Under the pieces are notes generated by a model that was given only the letters and a program-made list of their open reading frames with translations, ran no database searches and was not told the origin of the DNA. The position numbers and the translations under genes are program-made. Shown here in pieces: positions 8,992 to 19,011 of a DNA stretch of 40,768 nt (position 1 is its first letter; the number at the start of each line of letters is the position of its first letter). The stretch spans positions 1 through 40,768 of the forward strand of contig CACNUQ010000009.1 in assembly GCA_902623685.1 (NCBI GenBank), written 5' to 3'. The DNA is from an uncultured SAR86 cluster bacterium. GTDB lineage: Bacteria > Pseudomonadota > Gammaproteobacteria > Magnimaribacterales > D2472.

Positions 8992-10210
8992 TGGAATGAA
9001 AGATCCTGACTATGTTGTTGGATTAGATATTGGAACGTCAAAGGTTGTATGCATTATTGGCAAATATGTCGATCAACATGCATTAGAAGTTGTTTCAATG
9101 GGATCTTATCCATCAAGTGGATTAAAAAAAGGTGTTGTGGTGAATATTGACGCCACTACAGATGCAATTCAAAAATCTATAGATCAAGCCCAGGCTTCAT
9201 TTGATGGAAAAATTAAGAACATATATGTTGGAATAGCTGGTAACCATATTCGAAGCTTAAATTCGCATGGGATAGTGGGAATAAAAGATAAAGAAGTTGA
9301 GGCCAGTGATATAGATAGGGTTATTGAAGCAGCACAAGCAGTAGCTATTCCTTCTGATCAAAGAGTTCTACATGTTTTACCCCAAGAATACGTAATTGAT
9401 AATCAAGATTCCATAAGAGAGCCACTTGGAATGTCTGGAGTAAGATTAGAATCTCATGTTCATTTAGTCACTTGTGCAAATAATGCTATTCAAAATATAG
9501 AAAAATGTGTAAAACGATGTGGAATTGGCGTTGATGGTTTTGTTTTAGAGCAACTAGCAAGCTCATATTCAGTTCTTTCAGAGGATGAGAAAGAGTTGGG
9601 TGTTTGCTTGGTTGATATTGGTGGCGGTACAACAGATATAGCTGTATTTAATTCAGGTTCCATATCATTTACAGGAGTTATTCCAATAGCAGGCGATCAA
9701 GTTACTAGTGATATTGCTGTGGCCTTAAGAACACCAACTGCTCAGGCAGAAGATATAAAACAGAAATATGGTTGTGCTGCAGCTGAACTTACTCAGGATG
9801 GAGAAACTCTTGAGGTAATGCGGGTGGGTGGAAGGCCGCCTGAAGACTTATCAAGAAGATCCTTGGCAGAAATTATTGAACCTAGATATGTTGAGCTATT
9901 TGATTTAGTGAAAGCAGAAATTAAACGTAATGGCTTTGAAAGTAAAATTCCTGCTGGAATAGTTCTTACTGGAGGGACTTCAAAAATGGAGGGAGCAGTG
10001 GCGTTAGCCGAGTCTATTTTTCAAACAAGCGTAAGATTAGGCATTCCAGAGAAATTCAATGGAATGGAGTCCGTTCTTAAAAATCCAATTTATGCGACGG
10101 CCTTAGGTTTAGTTGGATTTGGTTTTGATCAAATTAAACAAGGTTATACTTTAGAGAATAACAAAACATTTTTTGATAAAGCTTTTGGTTTCCTAAGAAA
10201 TAATTATTGA
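8981..10210 (+). CDS. ftsA: FtsA, actin-like division protein
   Basis: Actin-fold ATPase that tethers FtsZ filaments to the membrane and recruits later divisome proteins. It has 409 residues. Seen are the phosphate-1 loop GLDIGTSKVVCIIG, the 1C subdomain region, LVDIGGGTTDIAVF (phosphate 2) and the adenosine loop GIVLTGGTSKMEGAV. The C-terminal FFDKAFGFLRNNY resembles the amphipathic membrane-targeting helix. The annotated ATG overlaps ftsQ by 11 bases; a second in-frame ATG at 8996 would remove the overlap. Unusually, ftsZ does not follow: after 79 bases comes rpsF. Confidence 0.96.
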   Translation: MANNGMKDPDYVVGLDIGTSKVVCIIGKYVDQHALEVVSMGSYPSSGLKKGVVVNIDATTDAIQKSIDQAQASFDGKIKNIYVGIAGNHIRSLNSHGIVGIKDKEVEASDIDRVIEAAQAVAIPSDQRVLHVLPQEYVIDNQDSIREPLGMSGVRLESHVHLVTCANNAIQNIEKCVKRCGIGVDGFVLEQLASSYSVLSEDEKELGVCLVDIGGGTTDIAVFNSGSISFTGVIPIAGDQVTSDIAVALRTPTAQAEDIKQKYGCAAAELTQDGETLEVMRVGGRPPEDLSRRSLAEIIEPRYVELFDLVKAEIKRNGFESKIPAGIVLTGGTSKMEGAVALAESIFQTSVRLGIPEKFNGMESVLKNPIYATALGLVGFGFDQIKQGYTLENNKTFFDKAFGFLRNNY

Positions 10211-10235
10211 TTGTGGCATGTATTTAGCATAGAAT
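10207..10235 (+). promoter_or_regulatory. Candidate sigma-70 promoter for rpsF operon
   Basis: TTGATT at 10207-10212 and TAGAAT at 10230-10235 are separated by 17 bases. Matches to TTGACA and TATAAT are 4/6 and 5/6. It lies just after ftsA and upstream of the ribosomal-protein genes, where a fresh promoter is expected. Prediction by pattern only; AT-rich DNA produces such matches by chance. Confidence 0.45.
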
Positions 10236-10246
10236 TTGCGCTCCTT

Positions 10247-10274
10247 GGTTTTTTGAAAATCAAAAAATCTTTTT
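10247..10274 (+). terminator. AT-rich hairpin with T-run between ftsA and rpsF
   Basis: A 10-base-pair stem (10247-10256 with 10260-10269, including one G-T wobble) has a 3-base AAA loop and is followed by T5 at 10270-10274. It could end the mur/fts transcript. The candidate rpsF promoter lies just upstream, so it could instead be a leader hairpin near the 5' end of the rpsF mRNA. The stem is mostly A-T pairs and therefore weak. Confidence 0.4.
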
Positions 10275-10289
10275 ACTCATAAGGAAAAC

Positions 10290-10736
10290 ATGAATAATTA
10301 CGAACTAATCCTCATACTTAATCCTGACTTATCAACCAAATTCGATACATTTCAAACTAAATTTGAAAAAACCCTAACTGGCATAAATTTTAAGATTAAC
10401 AAGCTTGAAAATATTGGTCGCAGACAACTTGCCTACAGCATTTTAAATCATAACAAAGGTCATTATGCTATTTTTCAGATTGAAGGCCCATCCGAAGCAG
10501 CTATAGAACTTGAGGCTAAATTAAAATACGACACCACAGTAATTCGTCATCTTTTATTAAAAGTTGACACTCCTTCTCTTGAAGATTCATTATTGCTTTT
10601 AGAAACAAAAGAGGTAAAAAAGACTTCTCAAGCTGAGGAAGAAAATCATGATAAATTTAAATCAAATTCAGAGAAAAAAACAGATAACATATCTGATGTT
10701 GACTATGCATCTGAAGAATCTAAGGATGGTGATTAA
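10290..10736 (+). CDS. rpsF: 30S ribosomal protein S6
   Basis: Small-subunit protein that binds the central domain of 16S rRNA together with S18. The N terminus [29 protein letters not shown] and [11 protein letters not shown] are clear S6 sequence, with the conserved domain over residues 2-95. The remaining approximately 50 residues form a polar, highly charged tail rich in K, E, D and S with no visible fold. AAGGAAAA at 10281 is a good ribosome binding site. First gene of rpsF-rpsR-rplI-dnaB-alr; priB, present between rpsF and rpsR in some gammaproteobacteria, is absent. Confidence 0.97.
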   Translation: MNNYELILILNPDLSTKFDTFQTKFEKTLTGINFKINKLENIGRRQLAYSILNHNKGHYAIFQIEGPSEAAIELEAKLKYDTTVIRHLLLKVDTPSLEDSLLLLETKEVKKTSQAEEENHDKFKSNSEKKTDNISDVDYASEESKDGD

Positions 10737-10927
10737 TGACAGAATCAAATAATAAGAATTTCACTTATAAAAATATTGATCTTTTAAAAAAATATATTAC
10801 TGAGACAGGCAAAATCATTCCCGCAAGAGTTTCTAATATCAGCGCTGCAGAGCAAAGAAAATTAACAAAAGCAATCAAGATTGCTCGCTTTTTAGCTTTA
10901 CTCCCCTACACAGACTCTCATAGATAA
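10736..10927 (+). CDS. rpsR: 30S ribosomal protein S18, short
   Basis: Partner of S6 in the 30S platform. The core [20 protein letters not shown] and the basic C-terminal [19 protein letters not shown] are unmistakable. At 63 residues it lacks the usual basic N-terminal segment (RYFRRRKFCRF in E. coli, a protein of 75 residues), starting instead with a neutral [10 protein letters not shown]. Start and rpsF stop share one base (TAATG), so translation is probably coupled, matching the 1:1 need for S6 and S18. Confidence 0.96.
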   Translation: MTESNNKNFTYKNIDLLKKYITETGKIIPARVSNISAAEQRKLTKAIKIARFLALLPYTDSHR

Positions 10928-10930
10928 ATT

Positions 10931-11377
10931 ATGAAAATTATACTTACAGATAAAATTCAAAAATTAGGCGAAATCGGAGATGTAGTTGAGGTAAGCTCAG
11001 GATATGCTAGAAATTTTTTAATTCCTAAGAAGAAAGCAATGTTCGCATCCGAAGAGAACCTCAAGTATGTTGAAAGCAAGAAGTCCGAGCTTGCTGCAGC
11101 ATCAGCAGATGAGATGGCTAATGCCCAAGGAATGGCAGATGCAGTATCTGGGGTTAGGGTCGAAATAAAAGTTCCAGTAACTGACGAAGGTGCGTTATAT
11201 GGATCCGTAGGAACAAGAGAAATTTCAGAAGCTTTCAATGAAATTCAACATACAGTAGATAAAAGTGTTGTTCAATTACCTGATGGGCCGTTAAAAGAGC
11301 TTGGAGATTATTCAATAACTCTTTTGTTCCATCCTGAGGTTTCATGTCTTGTTGAAGTATCAGTAAAGCCTGAGTAG
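10931..11377 (+). CDS. rplI: 50S ribosomal protein L9
   Basis: Binds domain V of 23S rRNA near the L1 stalk and helps keep the reading frame. The 148 residues match the usual length of about 149. The N-terminal rRNA-binding domain (ILTDKIQKLGEIGDVVEVSSGYARNF with LIPKKKA) is followed by a helical linker rich in alanine and glutamate and the C-terminal domain (LYGSVGTREISEAF, LKELGDYSITLLFHPEV). It lies three bases after rpsR. The conserved neighbour order S6-S18-L9 confirms the call. Confidence 0.97.
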   Translation: MKIILTDKIQKLGEIGDVVEVSSGYARNFLIPKKKAMFASEENLKYVESKKSELAAASADEMANAQGMADAVSGVRVEIKVPVTDEGALYGSVGTREISEAFNEIQHTVDKSVVQLPDGPLKELGDYSITLLFHPEVSCLVEVSVKPE

Positions 11378-11390
11378 TTGTTATCTTAAT

Positions 11391-11412
11391 AATATGATGT
11401 AAAAATCATATT
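11391..11412 (+). promoter_or_regulatory. Perfect inverted repeat just before dnaB start
   Basis: AATATGAT (11391-11398) and ATCATATT (11405-11412) form a perfect 8-base-pair stem with a 6-base loop, ending one base before the dnaB ATG at 11414. It occupies the place of the ribosome binding site, and no clear GGAG-type site is visible there. It could tune dnaB translation relative to rplI or be a weak processing site. No T-run follows, so I do not call a terminator. Confidence 0.35.
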
Positions 11413-11413
11413 T

Positions 11414-12784
11414 ATGTCTAGTAATCCAATAGAAAATACTGAGCAAGTTAGGGAGCTTGAAAGAGCTATCCTTGGTGGATTAATGCTTGAGACTGAGCGA
11501 TATGATGCTGTGAGCGAAATTATCGAATTTTCAGATTTTGAAGGCCAAGATCATCAAAATATTTTCCAATCAATGGGCGAACTTGTTAATTCAAATAAGC
11601 CCTTGGATCCTCTGACAGTTTCAGACAGATTGGATAGCAAAAATTTACTTACAAGAGCAGGCGGAAAGAATTATCTTATAGACCTTGCTAATTCGACTCC
11701 ATCTGCTGCAAATTTAGAGGCGTATGCAGGAATGATTAGGCAAAAGTCAATTTCAAGGAGATTAATGAAGATTAATTCCGAAATTTCCGAACTTATAATC
11801 AACCCTCAAGGCAAAGATGCAGAAGAGTTACTTGATGAGGCTGAAACAAAAATCTTCTCACTTAACGATGAGGCAAGCAGAAAATCTACTGATATTCAAA
11901 AATTGGATGAATTAATTCCTCAGTCAATTGAACGTATGAATGAGATTGCCAAAAGTGGCTCAAATTTATTAGGCTCTTCAACTGGATATAAAGACATTGA
12001 TACTAGACTGCAAGGCCTTCAAGATGGAGATCTTATAATTATTGCTGCAAGACCAAGTATGGGTAAAACAGCGCTTAGCATGAACATTGCTGAAAACTTT
12101 CTAATCAACAAAGATATTTCTGGTGGCGTATTGATTTTTAGCTTAGAGATGCCAGCTGAGTCACTCACCACTAGATTGCTTGCTAGTAATGCGAAAATTG
12201 ATCAGCAGAAAGTTAGGTCTGCTTCGATGAATCAGGATGAATTGAAAAAATTTATGGAGTCGTCTTCAAAACTTAAAGATTTACCACTATATATCGATGA
12301 TAGTTCATTACTATCACCAATGGAGCTCAGAGCAAGAGCCAGGAGAATTAATAGGCAGGAGCCAAATGGGTTATCCCTAATAGTTGTAGATTACTTGCAA
12401 TTAATGCAGTTACCAGCATCTCAGGAAAACAGAGTCAATCAAATCTCTGAGATCTCTAGATCCCTTAAGATGCTGGCTAAAGAGTTAAAAATTCCAGTAG
12501 TTGCGTTATCCCAATTAAATAGAGCAGTAGAGCAGAGGCCAAATAAGAGACCAATTATGGCTGACTTAAGAGATTCAGGTGCGATAGAGCAAGATGCCGA
12601 TGTAATTTTATTTATTTATCGAGATGAAGTTTATAATGAGGACTCTGAAGAGGGAAATAAGGCTGAAATAATCATCGGTAAGCAAAGAAATGGACCTATC
12701 GGAAAAGTTAACCTCACTTTCTTAAAAGAATATACAAGATTTGAAGATTTTGCTGTTGATAGTTTTTACGATTCTATACAATGA
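11414..12784 (+). CDS. dnaB: Replicative DNA helicase DnaB
   Basis: Hexameric 5'-3' helicase that unwinds the fork and contacts primase and the clamp loader. It has 456 residues. The N-terminal DnaB domain begins near residue 8 (TEQVRELERAILGGLML). RecA-fold motifs are Walker A ARPSMGKTALSMN near residue 215, LIFSLEMPAE, Walker B LIVVDYLQLM, PVVALSQLNRAVEQR and LRDSGAIEQDADVILF. The end overlaps alr by four bases (ATGA). A hairpin precedes its start. No phage-type features are seen, so this is the chromosomal helicase. Confidence 0.97.
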   Translation: MSSNPIENTEQVRELERAILGGLMLETERYDAVSEIIEFSDFEGQDHQNIFQSMGELVNSNKPLDPLTVSDRLDSKNLLTRAGGKNYLIDLANSTPSAANLEAYAGMIRQKSISRRLMKINSEISELIINPQGKDAEELLDEAETKIFSLNDEASRKSTDIQKLDELIPQSIERMNEIAKSGSNLLGSSTGYKDIDTRLQGLQDGDLIIIAARPSMGKTALSMNIAENFLINKDISGGVLIFSLEMPAESLTTRLLASNAKIDQQKVRSASMNQDELKKFMESSSKLKDLPLYIDDSSLLSPMELRARARRINRQEPNGLSLIVVDYLQLMQLPASQENRVNQISEISRSLKMLAKELKIPVVALSQLNRAVEQRPNKRPIMADLRDSGAIEQDADVILFIYRDEVYNEDSEEGNKAEIIIGKQRNGPIGKVNLTFLKEYTRFEDFAVDSFYDSIQ

Positions 12785-13830
12785 TTGAGCCAAATTCTGA
12801 GCTCATTATTGACTTTGAGCTTGTAAGAAATAATATTCAAGAAATTAAAAAAAAATTACCTAAGCATTGTAATTTTATGGGCGTCATAAAAAGTGATGCA
12901 TATGGACATGATCTCAAAATAGCAACTAATGCAATTAAGGATGTTGTAGATGGCTTCGGAGCAGTAAGGTTAGATGAGGCTTTAGTCATTAGAGAAAACT
13001 CCTCTAAGCCGATTTTAGCAATGCAGGGCGTTTATTCCTCTGATGCCTATGACTTAATTAAGCAAAAGAACATCTGGACAGTAGTTCATTCAATTTCGCA
13101 GTTGCCATTAGCAAAACAATATCAAAATAATTTAATTTTTTGGATCAAGCTGAATACTGGAATGAATAGGTTAGGAATTAAATTAAACGAACTGGATCAA
13201 TTTAAATCATTTTTTACAGATTCTAATGTCTTAATGACTCATTTAGCTTGCGCAGATAATCCAAGTGATAAGTTAAACAAAATACAATTTGATAATTTTG
13301 AAAATTCCTGGAATGAGGTTTCCAAAAATATGAAAAGAAGCATATTGAACTCAAATGGAGTATTAAACTTTCCAGAGCATTCTTATGATTGGGTAAGAGT
13401 AGGAATTGCTATGTATGGCGGAATCGACTTGCCAAATTTAAAGACAGCAATGAAATTTAGAAGTCAAATTATTTCAATTCAATCTTTAGATGCCGGTCAA
13501 AGAATAGGCTATGGCGGGAGAGCAAAAACTAAACGAGCATCAAGAATTGCTATTGTCTATTGCGGATATGCAGATGGGTTTCCACAAACTGCAAAAGATG
13601 GCACTTCTGTATTAGTGAATGATCGTCTTACCAAGATTATTGGGAGGGTTAGTATGGATCTCATATCTGTAGATGTTTCAGAAATTAATGATTGCAAAAT
13701 AGGTGATTGGTGTGAGTTATGGTCTCCTGATTTATCCATTGTTCAGAATGCTAACAAAAATAATTTGATTTCTTATGAACTAATGACGAAAATAAGCAGT
13801 AGAGTAACTAGAAAATATTTAAATCTATGA
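12781..13830 (+). CDS. alr: Alanine racemase
   Basis: PLP enzyme that interconverts L- and D-alanine, feeding Ddl and wall synthesis. The 349 residues fit the family. The PLP lysine lies in GVIKSDAYGHD (K37); the barrel contains NTGMNRLGI and WVRVGIAMYGG. The C-terminal domain carries IGYGGRAKTKRASRIA with the catalytic tyrosine and GRVSMDLISVDVS. It overlaps dnaB upstream and the next gene downstream by four bases each. The dnaB-alr order is also seen in Escherichia and Pseudomonas relatives. Confidence 0.96.
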   Translation: MIEPNSELIIDFELVRNNIQEIKKKLPKHCNFMGVIKSDAYGHDLKIATNAIKDVVDGFGAVRLDEALVIRENSSKPILAMQGVYSSDAYDLIKQKNIWTVVHSISQLPLAKQYQNNLIFWIKLNTGMNRLGIKLNELDQFKSFFTDSNVLMTHLACADNPSDKLNKIQFDNFENSWNEVSKNMKRSILNSNGVLNFPEHSYDWVRVGIAMYGGIDLPNLKTAMKFRSQIISIQSLDAGQRIGYGGRAKTKRASRIAIVYCGYADGFPQTAKDGTSVLVNDRLTKIIGRVSMDLISVDVSEINDCKIGDWCELWSPDLSIVQNANKNNLISYELMTKISSRVTRKYLNL

Positions 13831-14906
13831 AAATTAACTATTTAGATCAGAATCCAAGAGAAATTCGATTAGAGGAGGATTTACCTCCTTACATGAACGA
13901 GGGAGTTGCTGACGATATTGCTGAAATTTTTAATACACCATTATCTGGAGCTTATAACTGGGATTACACGGTTCAAGATAATAGGATTAAGAAGCTTTAT
14001 GAACTCGGAAAGGAGCTGAATTGGAATGTTGAGCTTGATATAGATTGGAACAGACCATTAAATATAATTACTGAACCAGCCCCAATTTTTTGGGATGAAT
14101 ATGAGCCCTACAAAATACTTTCAGATAAGAAAAAAGTAGAATTTTTAAATCATAGAATTGCATGGAGTCAGAGTCAGTTTTTGCATGGAGAACAAGGAGC
14201 TCTTTTAGTTGCCTCTCAATTAACATCATGTGCTCCAACTTACAATGCAAAGCTTTATGCAGCATCTCAGACTTTTGATGAAGCAAGACATGTTGAAGCA
14301 TTCAATAAATATATCCAAACAAGAGTAAAAATGATGTACCCAATTGGAAATGCTTTGAAGTCAATTCTAGATAAGATCCTTACTGATCCAAGATGGGATT
14401 TAAAATTTATTGGTATGCAAATAATCATAGAAGGATTGGCACTAGCAGCTTTTCAAGCTTCAAGAGAGCTAACACATGATCCAGTTTTACGAGATATGCT
14501 TGGTCTTATAATCAGAGATGAGGCCAGACATGTTACTTTTGGTATAAATTATCTAGAGGAGTTTATCGACACTTTAAGCGAAGAGGAGAAAGAAGATAGG
14601 GCTCAATTCGCTTATGAGGCATGTTGGTTAAGCAGAGAAAGATTGTTATCAACAGATGTGTATGAACGTTTTGGTTGGGATGTCGAAGATGCAAGACAAT
14701 TTCAATTAGGAACAGACATAAATCAACATTTCCAAAAGCTTCTTTTTCAGCGAGTCATGCCAAATCTAAGAAGAATAGGGTTGCTTAGGGATTCTGTGAA
14801 AGGCAAATTTGAGGATCTTGGAATTTTAGAATTTGCATCTTCAAAAAGTGATGCCGAAATTGACTGGGCTGATTTATCAAGACCTTTATTTGAAGAAACT
14901 GCCTAA
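13827..14906 (+). CDS. Ferritin-like diiron protein, substrate unknown
   Basis: A 359-residue soluble protein with the full set of ligands for a carboxylate-bridged diiron site in a four-helix bundle: E122 (LHGEQGALL), E152 and H155 (FDEARHVEAF), E202 (IIEGLALAAF), and E232 and H235 (RDEARHVTFG). This E...ExxH...E...ExxH pattern belongs to the ribonucleotide reductase R2, acyl-ACP desaturase, AurF and bacterial monooxygenase superfamily. I cannot assign it to one subfamily. It is too divergent to call NrdB, and no NrdA lies nearby. It overlaps alr by four bases (ATGA), so it is probably the last gene of the rpsF-dnaB-alr transcript. An oxygen-dependent oxidase or hydroxylase is likely; the substrate is unknown. 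Confidence 0.8.
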   Translation: MKINYLDQNPREIRLEEDLPPYMNEGVADDIAEIFNTPLSGAYNWDYTVQDNRIKKLYELGKELNWNVELDIDWNRPLNIITEPAPIFWDEYEPYKILSDKKKVEFLNHRIAWSQSQFLHGEQGALLVASQLTSCAPTYNAKLYAASQTFDEARHVEAFNKYIQTRVKMMYPIGNALKSILDKILTDPRWDLKFIGMQIIIEGLALAAFQASRELTHDPVLRDMLGLIIRDEARHVTFGINYLEEFIDTLSEEEKEDRAQFAYEACWLSRERLLSTDVYERFGWDVEDARQFQLGTDINQHFQKLLFQRVMPNLRRIGLLRDSVKGKFEDLGILEFASSKSDAEIDWADLSRPLFEETA

Positions 14907-14962
14907 GTTATAGTTTTTATTACCCTCATAATCTGATATTCTGTATTCCCATCATAAAGTAA

Positions 14963-17432
<2,470 letters not shown>

Positions 17433-17433
<1 letters not shown>

Positions 17434-18722
17434 TGTCAATTATTAGTTCTATTCAAGCTATTCAAGTTATTGATTCAAGAGGCACACCAACTGTCTCTTG
17501 CAAGATAGTTTTGGAAAACGGTTTAAGTGCTACTGCAATGGTGCCAAGCGGGGCATCAACAGGTTCTAGAGAGGCTTTAGAATTGAGAGATGGATCCGAT
17601 TCGTTCATGGGGAAAGGAGTTACAAAAGCCATTACAAATATTCAAGAGACAATAGCTCCAGTGTTAATAGGTGTTGATGTTACAAATCAACAGGAAATTG
17701 ATGAAAAAATGATTGCACTAGATGGCACTTCTTCAAAGTCAAAGTTGGGCGCAAATGCAATTTTGGGTGTCTCTCTTGCAGTACTTAACTTAGCAGCAAA
17801 ATCACTTGATTTGCCACTTTATAGGTATGTTAATAAAGTTTTTAATGATATCAATGGCGTGAATCTTGTAATGCAAATGCCTGTTCCAATGTTAAATATC
17901 ATTAATGGAGGAGAGCATGCTGACAATAATCTTGATATTCAAGAATTTATGATAATGCCCATTGGAGCTAATAGTTTCTATGAGGCAATGCAATGGTCAA
18001 CAGAAATATATTCAAATCTAAAGAAACTTCTTAAAACTAAAGGTTTCAGTACCAGTGTGGGCGATGAGGGTGGGTTTGCACCAAATCTCTCATCAAATGA
18101 CGAGACGATAGAATTAATCATTACTGCAATTAGAAACAATAAATTAGTTGAGGGCAAAGATGTTGGAATTGCTTTGGATTGCGCTGCTTCAGAATTTTAT
18201 GATGATGGAAAATATAATCTTAAGGGAGAGCAAAAAGAGTTAAATTCAACTGAATTTTCTCAGTATCTCTTAGAATTGACTAATCGATACCCTATTATAT
18301 CTATTGAAGATGGAATGGATGAAAATGATTTTCAAGGGTGGAGTAATCTTAATCAAGTTCTTGGAAAAAAATGTCAGTTAGTAGGAGATGACCTATTCGT
18401 AACAAATGTTTCTGAGCTTCAAAGAGGTATAGACGAATCGCTTGCAAACTCTATTCTGATAAAATTCAATCAAATTGGAACCATCACTGAAACCATGAAA
18501 ACTATTCATCTTGGGAATAAACATGGGTTCAAATCAATTATTTCTCATCGATCAGGAGAGACTGAAGATAGCACAATCGCAGATCTTTGTGTTGGGCTCG
18601 GTACTGGCCAAATTAAGACGGGAGCACCTTGCAGGTCTGACAGAGTGGCGAAATACAATAGATTATTGTGGATTGAAGCACAGCAATCTGATTTAAATTT
18701 TGCAAAAAATGTCATTAGTTAA
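17433..18722 (+). CDS. eno: Enolase
   Basis: Glycolytic enzyme converting 2-phosphoglycerate to phosphoenolpyruvate, the substrate also used by KdsA next door. It has 429 residues, the normal length. Visible are IDSRGTPTVSC, the mobile loop PSGASTGSREALELRD, INGGEHADNNLDIQEFMI, SVGDEGGFAPNL, the metal ligands in ALDCAASEF, SIEDGMDENDF and LVGDDLFVTN, and SHRSGETEDSTIADL. The end overlaps ftsB by 14 bases when the ftsB ATG at 18709 is used. Confidence 0.98.
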
Positions 18723-19011
18723 GATTTTAAATTTCGTATTATTTTTTTTAATAATTGTTGCTTTATACAATCTTTTTTTTGGAATCGATAGTAAGAAAAA
18801 TTTTTTAAGTCTGCAAATTGAAAATCAAGAATTAATAGAAAGGAACGCAGCTCTATCTGAAGAAAATTATATTTTAGAATCTGATATTCAAACTAGACAA
18901 AAAAATGACGCATATGCAGAAAAGTTTGCTAGAGAGGAACTAAATTTAATCTTCGAGGATGAGCAATATTTAAGTTTTAAAGAAATTAATTCTAATGAAC
19001 CTAAAAAATAA
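18709..19011 (+). CDS. ftsB: FtsB-like septum protein
   Basis: Small bitopic divisome protein that, with FtsL and FtsQ, activates FtsWI. The 100 residues hold one N-terminal membrane helix (about 4-25), then a polar coiled-coil segment (LQIENQELIERNAALSEEN) and the short conserved end FAREELNLIFEDEQY, which resembles the EERARNELGMIKPGE end of E. coli FtsB. The ATG at 18709 is chosen over a TTG at 18700. Its position between eno and ispD is standard. Weak sequence conservation is normal for the family. Confidence 0.85.
   Translation: MSLVKILNFVLFFLIIVALYNLFFGIDSKKNFLSLQIENQELIERNAALSEENYILESDIQTRQKNDAYAEKFAREELNLIFEDEQYLSFKEINSNEPKK

Noticed and set aside
10207-10289. S6:S18-binding autoregulatory leader RNA
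   Set aside because: The hairpin is nearly all A-T pairs and lacks the GC-rich bulged element of that motif.
18511-18696. Second plus-strand frame within the end of eno
   Set aside because: Out-of-frame shadow of enolase with no start signal or family resemblance.
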